From Planctomycetaceae bacterium (GTDB lineage: Bacteria; Planctomycetota; Planctomycetia; Planctomycetales; Planctomycetaceae): a DNA stretch of 43,564 nucleotides. The stretch spans positions 1-43,564 of the forward strand of contig JAKFVC010000107.1 of assembly GCA_021732415.1 (NCBI GenBank), in the 5' to 3' direction. Position 1 is the stretch's first letter. Each line of letters begins with the position of its first letter. This document shows, piece by piece, positions 1 to 8,249 of this stretch. The notes beneath the pieces were generated by a model that was not told the origin of the DNA, ran no database searches, and saw only the letters and a program-made list of their open reading frames with translations. Position numbers and translations under genes: made by a program.

Positions 1-122
1 CGTGACCTTATACTTAAGTATCATGGATATCCCTTTCCAAGCTATCGGATCGACCTCCGCGATCCAGTGGAAAGGGAAATTCTCACATTCATTCAATCCC
101 GTCAATCGACGATTGATGGGAT

Positions 123-256
123 ACTAGTGCTTCGTCAAAGCTGGGAATTGGGGTGCCACTGGCTCTGCCAGTGCTTTGCCGGACAGTCGAAAGACTACCG
201 GCACTGGCAGAGCCAGTGGCACCCAACCCAAAGTTTAAGGTGTGATAGAGCAGTAG
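123..256. repeat. REPIN-like hairpin, family A copy 1
   Basis: The element has a perfect 24-bp inverted repeat (151-174 with 201-224). Each arm also folds on itself as CACTGGC-TCT-GCCAGTG or CACTGGC-AGA-GCCAGTG. A nearly identical copy, including the flanking single-stranded parts, lies at 20344-20477, and a diverged core is at 4000-4077. The architecture of two inverted small hairpins matches REPIN elements; calling it mobile is inference. Confidence 0.85.
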
Positions 257-262
257 TTTCCA

Positions 263-395
263 TCTGCGTTCCTCTGCGAAATCTGTGGATCAACAATTCC
301 TTTGATGATTTCTGCGATTCGTTTTGGGTGTCGCCGAGATTCAGACCGAAGAAATACGAAGTGAGTTATCCACAGATTTCGCAGAGGAACGCAGA
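263..395. repeat. Long inverted repeat with ~9-bp periodic arms
   Basis: A perfect 28-bp inverted repeat joins 263-290 and 368-395. The arm reads as three degenerate units (TCTGCGTTCC, TCTGCGAAA, TCTGTGGAT). It lies in the gap before purN. The rest of 1-514 holds no gene I can support. Confidence 0.8.
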
Positions 396-514
396 TTGTG
401 CCTAGACGTCAATTCAAGAGCTCGCCGCAGCCCGGCACGCTGCAAGATGTGTTTCGAGGCAGCCGTGCGTTACGATGTTGGCGTATTCCTGCCCCAGAAA
501 CTCTGTGAAACACC

Positions 515-1150
515 ATGACCTCTGAACGTCGATTGCGCGTGGCCGTCCTGATTTCGGGGGGTGGCACGACCCTGGAAAATTTTCGCTTGGCGATCTCCGC
601 CGGACGCTTGCACGCCGAGATTCCGCTGGTCATCGCCAGTCGTCGCGATTGCGGTGGCATCGCCAAGGCGGCGAAGGCGAACATCCCCTGCGAAGTCGTC
701 GTTCGCAAAGAGTTTTCCAATGTCGCCGAATTCAGCGAGGTGATTTTCGCTCACTGCCGCCGCGTCGAGGCGGATGTCGTCGCGCTGGCCGGCTTTTTGT
801 CCCTGGTGCGCGTGCCGGATGATTTTCTCGGCCGCGTGATGAACATTCATCCGTCGCTGATCCCGGCCTTCTGCGGGCATGGATTCCACGGCCATCGCGT
901 TCACGAAGCGGCGTTGGAGCGGGGGGTGAAAGTCTCGGGCTGCACGGTCCATTTTGCGGACAACGAATATGATCATGGGCCGATCATCGTCCAACGGTGC
1001 GTTCCGGTGACCGCCGAAGATACGCCCGATACGCTGGCGGCCCGGGTGTTTACCGCGGAATGCGAGGCCTATCCTGAGGCCCTCGAGCTGTTTCGTCAGG
1101 GAAGACTGCAAATCGACGGGCCGCTGGTACGCGTTTTGCCTGCTACTTAG
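515..1150 (+). CDS. purN: Phosphoribosylglycinamide formyltransferase
   Basis: This enzyme transfers a formyl group from 10-formyltetrahydrofolate to GAR, the third step of de novo purine synthesis, in the cytoplasm. The 211-residue length is normal for PurN. The phosphate-binding loop SGGGTTLENF (14-23), the catalytic Asn110 and His112 in MNIHPSLIP, and Asp153 in the DHGPI segment correspond to the Asn/His/Asp triad of the E. coli enzyme. The folate-site motif is intact. The ATG at 515 has only a weak ribosome-binding site, but the conserved start of the family fits it. The gene stands alone, between two inverted-repeat elements, with no other purine gene next to it. Confidence 0.95.
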   Translation: MTSERRLRVAVLISGGGTTLENFRLAISAGRLHAEIPLVIASRRDCGGIAKAAKANIPCEVVVRKEFSNVAEFSEVIFAHCRRVEADVVALAGFLSLVRVPDDFLGRVMNIHPSLIPAFCGHGFHGHRVHEAALERGVKVSGCTVHFADNEYDHGPIIVQRCVPVTAEDTPDTLAARVFTAECEAYPEALELFRQGRLQIDGPLVRVLPAT

Positions 1151-1167
1151 CAAGTAGATTAACGTTG

Positions 1168-1334
1168 CGTATCGTGGGACGGGTCTCCAGGCCCGTCCGT
1201 CCAGCAAGTTTCAAGTTCGAACTGTACTTCTTCGTGACGTTCGTGACCTTCTGTTAAAATGATTTTGAACAGAAGGTCACGAAGATCACGAAGAGGAGGG
1301 ACGGACGGGACTGGAGACCCGTCCCACGAGACGC
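1168..1334. repeat. Nested palindrome, family B copy 1
   Basis: The outer arms (1168-1202 and 1298-1334) carry the self-complementary core GGACGGG...CCCGTCC. An inner inverted repeat (1227-1255 with 1268-1293) has arms made of TTCGTGAC units. Both modules recur together in the same order at 9463-9742. It lies between purN and the downstream small membrane gene and may act as a terminator or mRNA-stabilising structure; that role is inference. Confidence 0.85.
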
Positions 1335-1345
1335 GATGAATACCT

Positions 1346-1630
1346 ATGGATGAACCCCAGATTCCACCTGCACCGCAGCCACCGAGTCAGGTCAGTTGGC
1401 CATTCCGCTGGGCCTGGCAGGTGTTCGTCGCCATCGCCGGGATCGTGACCATCATCTTGGGGATTGTCCTGCTTCCTTTACCCGGCCCAGGAAGCGTGGT
1501 GATCGTGGCCGGTATCGGTATCTTGGCAACCGAATTCATCTGGGCAAAACAACTGATGACCCGCATCCGCATCTGGGGCAAGCAACAGTTGCGACGATTG
1601 AAGACCTGGAAGAAACCGAACGGCAAGTGA
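1346..1630 (+). CDS. Small PGPGW-family transmembrane protein
   Basis: This 94-residue protein has two hydrophobic segments (about 27-43 and 50-63) around the conserved PLPGPG turn (44-49), followed by ATEFIWA (61-67) and a basic tail rich in Lys and Arg. This is the pattern of the putative transmembrane PGPGW family, although Ser50 stands where the family usually has Trp. The function of the family is unknown; the topology suggests an inner-membrane hairpin with the basic tail in the cytoplasm. The start at 1346 follows directly on the nested palindrome, so its transcription unit is uncertain. Confidence 0.75.
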   Translation: MDEPQIPPAPQPPSQVSWPFRWAWQVFVAIAGIVTIILGIVLLPLPGPGSVVIVAGIGILATEFIWAKQLMTRIRIWGKQQLRRLKTWKKPNGK

Positions 1631-1638
1631 TCTCTGTA

Positions 1639-1733
1639 ATCCCATCCGTCCTATAAGTCCCATGTGTCCCATCAGTCCCATGCATTTCGGATGGGACTTA
1701 TAGGACTAATGGGACACATGGGACTTATGGGAT
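1639..1733. repeat. 9-bp-unit hairpin, family C copy 1
   Basis: The left arm repeats TCCCATNNG-type units and the right arm the complementary GGGACNNAT units around a short loop. Related hairpins are at 15831-15912, 21615-21710 and 26703-26794. It lies between two convergent genes and overlaps the last base of the minus-strand neighbour. Confidence 0.85.
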
Positions 1734-3739
1734 CAGTCTTCAAACACTCTCACAAGTTTTGCCTGGCCCCACGGTGCGACGGCAATCTCTGCAGAGAGTT
1801 TCTTCGACCGCATGAGGTCCTCCAGCGCTTTCCCTTTGCCTTCCTGGACGTAATACGCCTCGATGCCGTATTGCAGCGGTTGACGGTAGTCGCTGACGAC
1901 TCGGCCGCGGAGGAATTTTTTGCCTGCTGGCCGCGATAAGCTGGCTGTGGTTCCGGTCCAATGTGCGCCATCGCCTTCCCGTTCCAAGGGCACGTAGACA
2001 TTCTCGTCGATGTGCTGGTACGGATGGCCCCAGCGTGTCTGGCCTGTGGTCTCGGCTTCCTGGAGCGTCAAGCGATTGATGTCATAGTTCAGGATGACAT
2101 AGTCACCCCGGAAATAGTCTCGCGGATCGACGGGGGTGACTCGCAGGACGTACCGCTCGCCAATCATCAACGGCAGGCTTTCGATCAGGATCATCCCGCC
2201 GAGCAAACCCACCTGGGCAATCGCGCTGCTCACGAGGATTGGCGTCTGATTGCGTTGCCACCATTCGATGGCCGCATTGATCCAGGTCGGTGTGGTCAGC
2301 GGTACGGCGATTTGGGGACCGGCCTCCTTCTTCAAGGCTTGCCGCTTGCGACTCCAGAAATTCCCCACGACGACCAGGCCGCCACCACACAGAGCAAACA
2401 CCAAAGCCGCTCCCAGCAGGCCACCCGATTCGCCGAACAAATCGATGTAACGAATCAGGGCCCACAGCAGAAACATCAGGACTCCCGCGGCAAATGGGCG
2501 TGTCCGCTCTTCCTGTTCTCCCACTTTGACGAGATAGAGTGCCATCCCCAGAGTGACCAGATTGGCCACGATAATCGGCAGCCCGCTGGCCATATTGCCG
2601 TCTCGAATTGTCAGGCTCCAGATCGACATCAGCATCAAACTGCCGACCAGGATAATGGCATACCAGCGACGGCGGACACTGTCGATCTCGGACGCTTCGC
2701 CCTGCAGATCGAAGGCTCCGACGCCGCGGAAGATGAACAGCAACGCGGCCGAAATCACCAGCAGAATCATGTTGGCGATGACTTCGGTGAACATCGATCG
2801 GAGGTAATAATCTTCCGACCACATGTCGCCGTAGGCCACCGTTCCCCTCCAGAATTCGACCGATCCCAAGGCTAACAAAATCCCCGAGACCAGTACGACT
2901 CCCCAGAAGCGATACGGCACACCACGTGGATCGCGGGGGCGATGAGCTTCGGCAAACAGGATTAGCAATGCTCCGACGTTGCCGATCCAGAACATCGAGC
3001 GTCCGCCCAAATGCAGCGCGAACGCCTGCAACACCACCCACCACGTAAACAGCGCGACATACAACGCGACTCCCATCGGCGACTTACGCTGATAAGCCCA
3101 CGCCAATCCAGGAGCAGCCAGCAACGGTAACGAATAGGCTCCGTTGGGCACCTGCCACCAACCGGGCAACCACCAGGGAGACATGCTCCAGAAGCCAAAC
3201 ACCTCCATGCCGCCCCACAAAGCCACCAGACCTACAAACAGCAGATGGAGCAGCAGCGAATCCAGGCAGAGGGCAAACGGCAAGACGCCAATCGCCCACC
3301 ACCAGACTCCATCCGGGTAATGAGCTTCCAGATGAAAGGCCTGCGCCACCAGCCAGATACCGGCCCCATAGAACAGACACGCCAAGAAGGAAACCGTCTC
3401 CGACAAGGCCAGATGGTGGCCGCCACGCCGCAAACGAAACGCGATCAGATGGGTGCTCGTCACGACGGTCAACACGACGACGAGTTTGACCGTCCTTGAT
3501 AACTCTTCCCAATTGAAGCCAATCAGCAACAGGACGGCCAAGCCAAACAGAAAGGCCGCCATCGCAAACAGGGCCTGCACGGCGACCGAACGTTTCCGAT
3601 CATTGATATCATCGGCCGAGTCATACCGCCCGCGAATCTGTCCCGCCTGATCGGCATTCACAAGCTGATCGGCTTGCCATAAAGACAGTTCGTGGTCCAG
3701 CCACTGCTGCTGAGCCGCCGTTAATTTGGAACGCGCCAT
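1733..3739 (-). CDS. DUF2157 and GDYxxLxY fusion membrane protein
   Basis: The N-terminal part is a DUF2157 domain: a short helical cytosolic segment (about 1-50), then a long run of hydrophobic segments predicting more than ten membrane helices. The C-terminal third has one more membrane segment followed by GDYVILNYDINRL (about residues 550-562), the signature of the GDYXXLXY family. In many bacteria these are two adjacent genes, so this is a fusion. The reaction is unknown. The ATG at 3739 is preceded by a GGAG about nine bases upstream. It is convergent with the PGPGW gene, the two stops being separated by the family C hairpin. Confidence 0.85.
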   Translation of the reverse strand: MARSKLTAAQQQWLDHELSLWQADQLVNADQAGQIRGRYDSADDINDRKRSVAVQALFAMAAFLFGLAVLLLIGFNWEELSRTVKLVVVLTVVTSTHLIAFRLRRGGHHLALSETVSFLACLFYGAGIWLVAQAFHLEAHYPDGVWWWAIGVLPFALCLDSLLLHLLFVGLVALWGGMEVFGFWSMSPWWLPGWWQVPNGAYSLPLLAAPGLAWAYQRKSPMGVALYVALFTWWVVLQAFALHLGGRSMFWIGNVGALLILFAEAHRPRDPRGVPYRFWGVVLVSGILLALGSVEFWRGTVAYGDMWSEDYYLRSMFTEVIANMILLVISAALLFIFRGVGAFDLQGEASEIDSVRRRWYAIILVGSLMLMSIWSLTIRDGNMASGLPIIVANLVTLGMALYLVKVGEQEERTRPFAAGVLMFLLWALIRYIDLFGESGGLLGAALVFALCGGGLVVVGNFWSRKRQALKKEAGPQIAVPLTTPTWINAAIEWWQRNQTPILVSSAIAQVGLLGGMILIESLPLMIGERYVLRVTPVDPRDYFRGDYVILNYDINRLTLQEAETTGQTRWGHPYQHIDENVYVPLEREGDGAHWTGTTASLSRPAGKKFLRGRVVSDYRQPLQYGIEAYYVQEGKGKALEDLMRSKKLSAEIAVAPWGQAKLVRVFED

Positions 3740-3867
3740 GACATGTCACTCCGGAAAACAGCCTGCCAGGCCAATGAGGCCCCCTTACAGTCAGGCGGAA
3801 CCGGCAACAGAATATCACGCAGATTTTTTGGGGGCGAATAAATTCACAAGATTCTGCATGTTTGACC

Positions 3868-4210
3868 GTAGGACGGGTCTCCTGGCCCGTCCGAGCCTGT
3901 CAGCAGCGACGTAACACAGAATGAGTCCCCCGCGAGCTTCGCGCAGCGCACGGACCAGTTTTCATAGCGAAGTCCGCGCGCTTCAATACGGCCGAATTCG
4001 GGTGCCACTGGCTGTGCCAGTGCTTTGCCGGATCGGGTGTCCAAAGACTATCTGCACTGGCCGAGCCAGTGGCACCCGGATTTTGGCCGTATTGAAGCGC
4101 GCGGACCTCGCTAAAGAAATCGCGCTGTGCGCTGCACGAAATTCGCGAGGGATGAATGCTTTTTGACGCCGAATGTTACGGGCTCGGACGGGCCAGGAGA
4201 CCCGTCCTAC
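3868..4210. repeat. Three-layer nested palindrome (families B and A combined)
   Basis: The outer layer is a perfect 30-bp inverted repeat (3868-3897 with 4181-4210) of the family B GGACGGG...CCCGTCC type. The middle layer pairs about 3930-3992 with 4084-4149, imperfectly but strongly around CGCGCGCTTCAATACGGCC. The core (4000-4077) is a diverged family A hairpin. The element fills most of the gap between the DUF2157 gene and sppA. Confidence 0.85.
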
Positions 4211-4235
4211 AAAGGAACCGCCGCATACATGCAAA

Positions 4236-4265
4236 CAGCCCGGTTGTCACATAACAACCGGGCTG
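4236..4265 (-). terminator. Terminator-like hairpin after sppA
   Basis: A 12-bp stem (4236-4247 with 4254-4265) and a six-base loop lie 28 bases beyond the sppA stop on the minus strand. Only a short T run (GTTTGC) follows, so it is a modest intrinsic terminator candidate. Confidence 0.6.
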
Positions 4266-4292
4266 CAAATAGACTTCTAATCCAAATAACAC

Positions 4293-6230
4293 TTACTTCA
4301 CGCTGATCCGGAATGGCATCAGAACCAATCGCGGTTCCTTCGCCAAACGTGTGAAGATCTCCATCGCGCCCAAGTGCTGTTGCAGATCGGGGGAGATTTC
4401 ATTCAGTGTTGTTCGCAGCCACTGGGTCTGAGCGGCCTGCATCCGGGCATTCGCATCGATCGGCCCGAACAGCGATTCGAGCGGGCTGGTCGGCTTCGGC
4501 AATTCCAGCTTTTCGAGCTTCTCGTCGGCCTTCAGTCCGGCCAGCTTCTTCGCTTCGGCAATGGCATCCGCGAGCGTCCCGATCTCGTCGATCAGTCCCA
4601 GTTCCTTGGCTTGCAGACCGGTATAGATGCGGCCACGAGCCAGTTTTTCCAGCTTTTCATGGTCCATCTTGCGACCGGTCGCCGCCTTCATCGTGAACTG
4701 CTTGTAGATGTCGTTCATCAGGCCCTGCATGGCGGCCCGTTCGCTGTCGCTGAACGGCGTCGTCATGCTCATCACACCGGCGTTCTTGCCGCGAGTGATA
4801 ATACTGGTGTTGATGCCGATCTTGTCGAACAAGCCCTGGGTAGCCAGCTTCCCGCCAACCACGCCGATGGAACCGGTAATGGTCCCCGGTTCCGCGTAGA
4901 TCTTGTCGGCACCCATCGCAATGTAATAGCCGCCGCTGGCTGCCACGTCGCCCATGCTGATCACGAACGGCTTCTGGACCAGTTCGAGTTCACGCCACAT
5001 CAGGTCGCTGGCCAGGGCGCTGCCGCCAGGGCTGTCGACACGCATGACGATCGCCTTGACGGTCGAATCTTCGTTCGCCTGGCGGATCGCCTTGATCATT
5101 GTATCCGAGCCAATCGTCGACTCACCGGAGAACGTATCCGACGAGCTTCTGCCCGTCATGATCGGGCCCACGGCATTGATGATCGCCAGCTTCGAATTGG
5201 TGGTCTTCCGCTTGGGTGGCTCGATCCCCATCAGCAGATCCATGAACTTCACCATGCCGGTGAAGCCGCTGAAATCGGTGTCGAGCTTCTTCTTGCCGTA
5301 CTTCTTGGTGATCTTCACCTTCGAATCAGGCCCGCCCTTCACCAGTGAGTCCAGTTCGTCGGGATACGCAATACGATCGATCAGTCCCAGTTCCTTGGCT
5401 TTGGCCGAGGTAAACGGACCGGCATTGATCGCGTCTTCGATTTTCTCGGGAGTCTGGTGGCGGGCATCGGCCACGATCTGCTTCATCTGCGAGAAATAGC
5501 TGTCGAGGATCGACTCCATCTCTTCGCGGAACTCTTTGCTCATCTCGGTGCGGCTGTAAGGTTCTGCAGCCGACTTGTATTCACCGACCCGCAGCATTTC
5601 GGCCTTCAGGTCGAGCTTATCGAACAGATTCTTGTAGAAGCTGACTTCCGCGCGCAGACCCAGGAACATCAGCGAACCGGGTTCCGGCATCACCACTTCA
5701 TCGCAGGCGACCGCGATGAGGTAATCCATGCTGGCACAGTCGTCAACGTAGGCATAGACCTTCTTGCCAGCCTTGCGGACCTTGGCGATGGCGGTGCGGA
5801 TTTCGTTGAGCTTCGCCCAACCGACATGCGGGCTCTTGATGTGCAGAACCAGACCCTGCAGCGTATCGTCGGTCGCGGCCTTCTCGAAGCGGGTCAGGCA
5901 GTCGCTCAGGCTTTCGCTCAGTTCGCCAAACAAGCCCGGCAGTGCCGTGTGTTCGGGGTAACTGCCCTTGATCTCGATCTCGCCCCAGTTGAGGGTCTTG
6001 GGCTTGTCGGTCTTGGCCGTTTCTTCCGTTTTCTTCTCTACGGTCTTCTTTTCGTCAGTCTTCTTTTCTTCAACCTTTGGCTTCTCTTCCGATTTCGGCT
6101 TGGTCTCCGACTTCGGTTTGTCTTCTTTTTTCACTGCTGCCGGAGCAGCCGCTTTATCCTGGGCGTTGAGGATCACTGGACCGCTCAACGTGGCGCAGAC
6201 GAGCGCTCCAAACACGAACCGTCGCATCAT
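4293..6230 (-). CDS. sppA: Signal peptide peptidase SppA, 67K type
   Basis: This is a membrane-anchored serine protease that degrades cleaved signal peptides. Starting at 6230 gives 645 residues: a signal anchor (about 3-23), a Lys/Glu/Pro-rich linker (26-80), then two tandem S49 peptidase repeats. The catalytic Lys219 (EYKSAAEPYSR) sits in the first repeat and Ser432 (DVAASGGYY) in the second, matching the Lys209/Ser409 dyad of E. coli SppA, so the enzyme should be active. An ATG further upstream at 6311 is open but lacks the signal sequence; the ATG at 6230 has GGGAG six bases upstream. The charged linker is unusual compared with the E. coli enzyme and may span the periplasm or contact the cell wall. 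Confidence 0.93.
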   Translation of the reverse strand: MMRRFVFGALVCATLSGPVILNAQDKAAAPAAVKKEDKPKSETKPKSEEKPKVEEKKTDEKKTVEKKTEETAKTDKPKTLNWGEIEIKGSYPEHTALPGLFGELSESLSDCLTRFEKAATDDTLQGLVLHIKSPHVGWAKLNEIRTAIAKVRKAGKKVYAYVDDCASMDYLIAVACDEVVMPEPGSLMFLGLRAEVSFYKNLFDKLDLKAEMLRVGEYKSAAEPYSRTEMSKEFREEMESILDSYFSQMKQIVADARHQTPEKIEDAINAGPFTSAKAKELGLIDRIAYPDELDSLVKGGPDSKVKITKKYGKKKLDTDFSGFTGMVKFMDLLMGIEPPKRKTTNSKLAIINAVGPIMTGRSSSDTFSGESTIGSDTMIKAIRQANEDSTVKAIVMRVDSPGGSALASDLMWRELELVQKPFVISMGDVAASGGYYIAMGADKIYAEPGTITGSIGVVGGKLATQGLFDKIGINTSIITRGKNAGVMSMTTPFSDSERAAMQGLMNDIYKQFTMKAATGRKMDHEKLEKLARGRIYTGLQAKELGLIDEIGTLADAIAEAKKLAGLKADEKLEKLELPKPTSPLESLFGPIDANARMQAAQTQWLRTTLNEISPDLQQHLGAMEIFTRLAKEPRLVLMPFRISVK

Positions 6231-6645
6231 TGTTAACTCCCGCAAAGTTGGAATGGAGAGAATCTCTCCCGTAGCTTGCCTACATCGCTGCAAGGGACAC
6301 AGACTTGGCACATCGAGCGCACCATTCGGCAGACGTCAAAGTTAACCCAGCCGAATCGGGACGCAGTCTCGTACTGAGAACGCAGTTTGAGAGTGATCGG
6401 TTCAAGAATTTTCGTCTTGAAGCGGCGCGATCATACCCAAGTGTAAGTGGCATAAGGTGTCCGGTCAACGTGATCTCTCGATAAGCGGCTGTGGAGGGCC
6501 GCAAACGCCGCCGCCACGCGGTTGCCGGGAATCCGAAGTTTCGGACAGTATCATGGGGAAGAGATCAAATTGACCAGAGTCGCCCTGTTTGCCGAAAATA
6601 CCTTGCTGGAGGGGGGTCGGTATGGGACACTTGAGAAGCCTGTAG

Positions 6646-6863
6646 AAGAATTCGTGAGAATTCTTGGGTTCCAGAGTCGACTCGAATGCTTGATCGTCGA
6701 TTGTGCGGTGTGAGGGTGTGAGAGTATCGGAGTAGGGGAGTATGAGGGGGGATGACCGTTCCTCTTCTTCACCCCGTTACTCTCACACACTCATACTCTC
6801 ACACTCTTTTGATCGCGAAACTACTAAGTGAAGTCGCTCAAGCAAGAAGTCTCACGACTTCTT
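6646..6863. repeat. REPIN-like pair of covarying hairpins, copy 1
   Basis: The left arm is the hairpin AAGAATTC-GTGA-GAATTCTT (6646-6665). The right arm is AAGAAGTC-TCAC-GACTTCTT (6844-6863). The loops are reverse complements of each other, and the one stem difference (T-A against G-C) is compensated within each arm. A second copy is at 24642-24699. The longer spacing here is due to a family D hairpin lying between the arms. Confidence 0.75.
6706..6808. repeat. GTGTGAGAGTATGAG hairpin, family D copy 1
   Basis: The left arm is made of GTGTGAG and GTATGAG units and the right arm (about 6770-6807) of the complementary CTCACAC and CTCATAC units. It sits inside the REPIN-like pair 6646-6863. Related hairpins are in the tandem repeat at 10815-11182. 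With the other repeat it accounts for most of the gap 6231-6906. Confidence 0.75.
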
Positions 6864-6906
6864 CTACTTTGCCGTTTTGATCGCTAATCGCGGGTGAGAA
6901 ATCTTC

Positions 6907-7887
6907 ATGTCGTCCATGCACCGTCTGTCGCTGGTTCTGGCCACGTTCGCTCTGACCTGGTGCAGTGCTGCCACGTCGCAGGCCCAGGGATTACTGTGGA
7001 ATCTGCCCGATGACGGGGCCGTCGTCGAATACGCCGGCAAGTACACCAATAAGCAAGAGCGTCCCGGCAGCAATAACGGGCCGCTCGAGCTGGAATGGGA
7101 CAGCCGGCTGACGATTCAGTCGGTCGGCGAAGAGACGGCCGAATTCGAAGGACTGCCGACCCCCTGCCGCTGGATTGAATTCAAACTGGTCACGGGCAAA
7201 CCGTCGACCAAAGGTGTCGAAGCGGACGCCGGAATTGATCCCGGGCCGCACGGTACCCGGATTTACAAAGTCCTGATTCCGGTCTCACGCGTTAAGGGAC
7301 AGTTGCGAGACGAGCACGGGCTGCCGGTCACTTACCTGCCGATCGTGAAGGGTTACCGCAAGATTGGTCAGCAGCCGGCTCAGGCTGTGAAGGAAAAAGT
7401 GCTGGCCTTCTACCCGGTGCTGGGACTGTTCGCCAACTACCTCGATCTGAAGGAGGAAGGTGAACCGACCGACCTGGATCTACCCAACGTGGGGGCCGTC
7501 AATACACAAATGCTGAAGGGGACGCTGAAGCTCCAGAATCAAACCAGCAAGTCCGAGAACGTCGGCGAGATCTGGTTGTCCAAAGACATTCCGTTCGGCT
7601 GGGCCAAGTACCACGTCAAGCTGACTCGACAGGAAAAGGACATCACAGCCCCAGCCACGGCGTTCGCTCCGGCGGCAGAGATCGAAGTCGAAATGTCCGT
7701 GGTGAAAAAAGAAACCACCGGAGCCAAGAGCGAAATCGGAGAGGTCAGCGACGAGGCCCCTGCCGCCGAGGAAAAGACCGAGAAGCCAGCCGCCGAAACA
7801 CCCGCGACTGAAAAAGCGGAAGAGAAGCCGGCTGAAGAAAAGCCCGCTGAAGAAAAGGCCGAGGCTGCTCCGGAAAAGTCGGAGTAG
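6907..7887 (+). CDS. Secreted protein with Glu/Lys/Pro/Ala-rich tail
   Basis: I do not recognise a named family. The N-terminus is a Sec signal peptide (about 1-27, AATSQAQG at the cleavage region). Residues 28-265 form a mostly beta-rich globular domain with an aromatic WNLPDDGAVVEY start. From about 272 the chain becomes low-complexity with repeats of EEKPAEEKP. Such tails are frequent in planctomycete exported proteins. The start is at 6907 or at the ATG three codons downstream. It is a single gene flanked by hairpin repeats. Function unknown; the charged tail could bind cations or cell-wall material, which is inference. Confidence 0.75.
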   Translation: MSSMHRLSLVLATFALTWCSAATSQAQGLLWNLPDDGAVVEYAGKYTNKQERPGSNNGPLELEWDSRLTIQSVGEETAEFEGLPTPCRWIEFKLVTGKPSTKGVEADAGIDPGPHGTRIYKVLIPVSRVKGQLRDEHGLPVTYLPIVKGYRKIGQQPAQAVKEKVLAFYPVLGLFANYLDLKEEGEPTDLDLPNVGAVNTQMLKGTLKLQNQTSKSENVGEIWLSKDIPFGWAKYHVKLTRQEKDITAPATAFAPAAEIEVEMSVVKKETTGAKSEIGEVSDEAPAAEEKTEKPAAETPATEKAEEKPAEEKPAEEKAEAAPEKSE

Positions 7888-7974
7888 TGATTCGCGGAAT
7901 CTATCATGCGACGGGGTCCACAATTCAGACAGGCGAGCCGGGTGCCGTGAGGCCCCGGACAATGCATGGCCAGT

Positions 7975-8180
7975 CTTCAGCCCCAACGGGGCGAACTAGG
8001 CCAGCCCAGGGCATCGCCCTGGGTACACGTCCCATTTACGCTCTGCGAGCCCTGAAGGGGCGTACTAGCCTTGTCTCAGTCCAAATTAGTGCGCCCCTTC
8101 AGGGCTCAGAATACATTGGGGCGAGCTAACCCAGGGCGATGCCCCGGGCTGGCCTAGTTCGCCCCGTTGGGGCTAAGAAG
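7975..8180. repeat. Nested palindrome, family F
   Basis: The outer arms of about 50 bp (7975-8024 with 8129-8180) are nearly complementary. An inner perfect 16-bp inverted repeat (GAGCCCTGAAGGGGCG, 8047-8062 with 8092-8107) is centred within it. The element fills the convergent gap 7888-8249 between the secreted protein and the flavoprotein gene, so it could terminate both transcripts. Confidence 0.85.
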
Positions 8181-8249
8181 GCATCTATGAACGCAACACC
8201 ATGACCTAAATTGTCTAACTACCTTTTGACCGTCAATACCCCATTTTCG

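Noticed and set aside
1664-1939. Small reading frames with MGLMGHMGLMG-type repeats
   Set aside because: They are translations of the GGGACNNAT hairpin units and recur wherever family C hairpins occur; no ribosome-binding site or conserved domain.
2103-3044. Long open frame inside the DUF2157 gene
   Set aside because: It overlaps a clearly conserved membrane protein on the same strand in another frame and has no recognisable domain.
4374-5348. Long plus-strand frame opposite sppA
   Set aside because: It is the antisense of a gene with intact catalytic motifs; its His/Arg/Gln-rich composition is typical of an antisense shadow.
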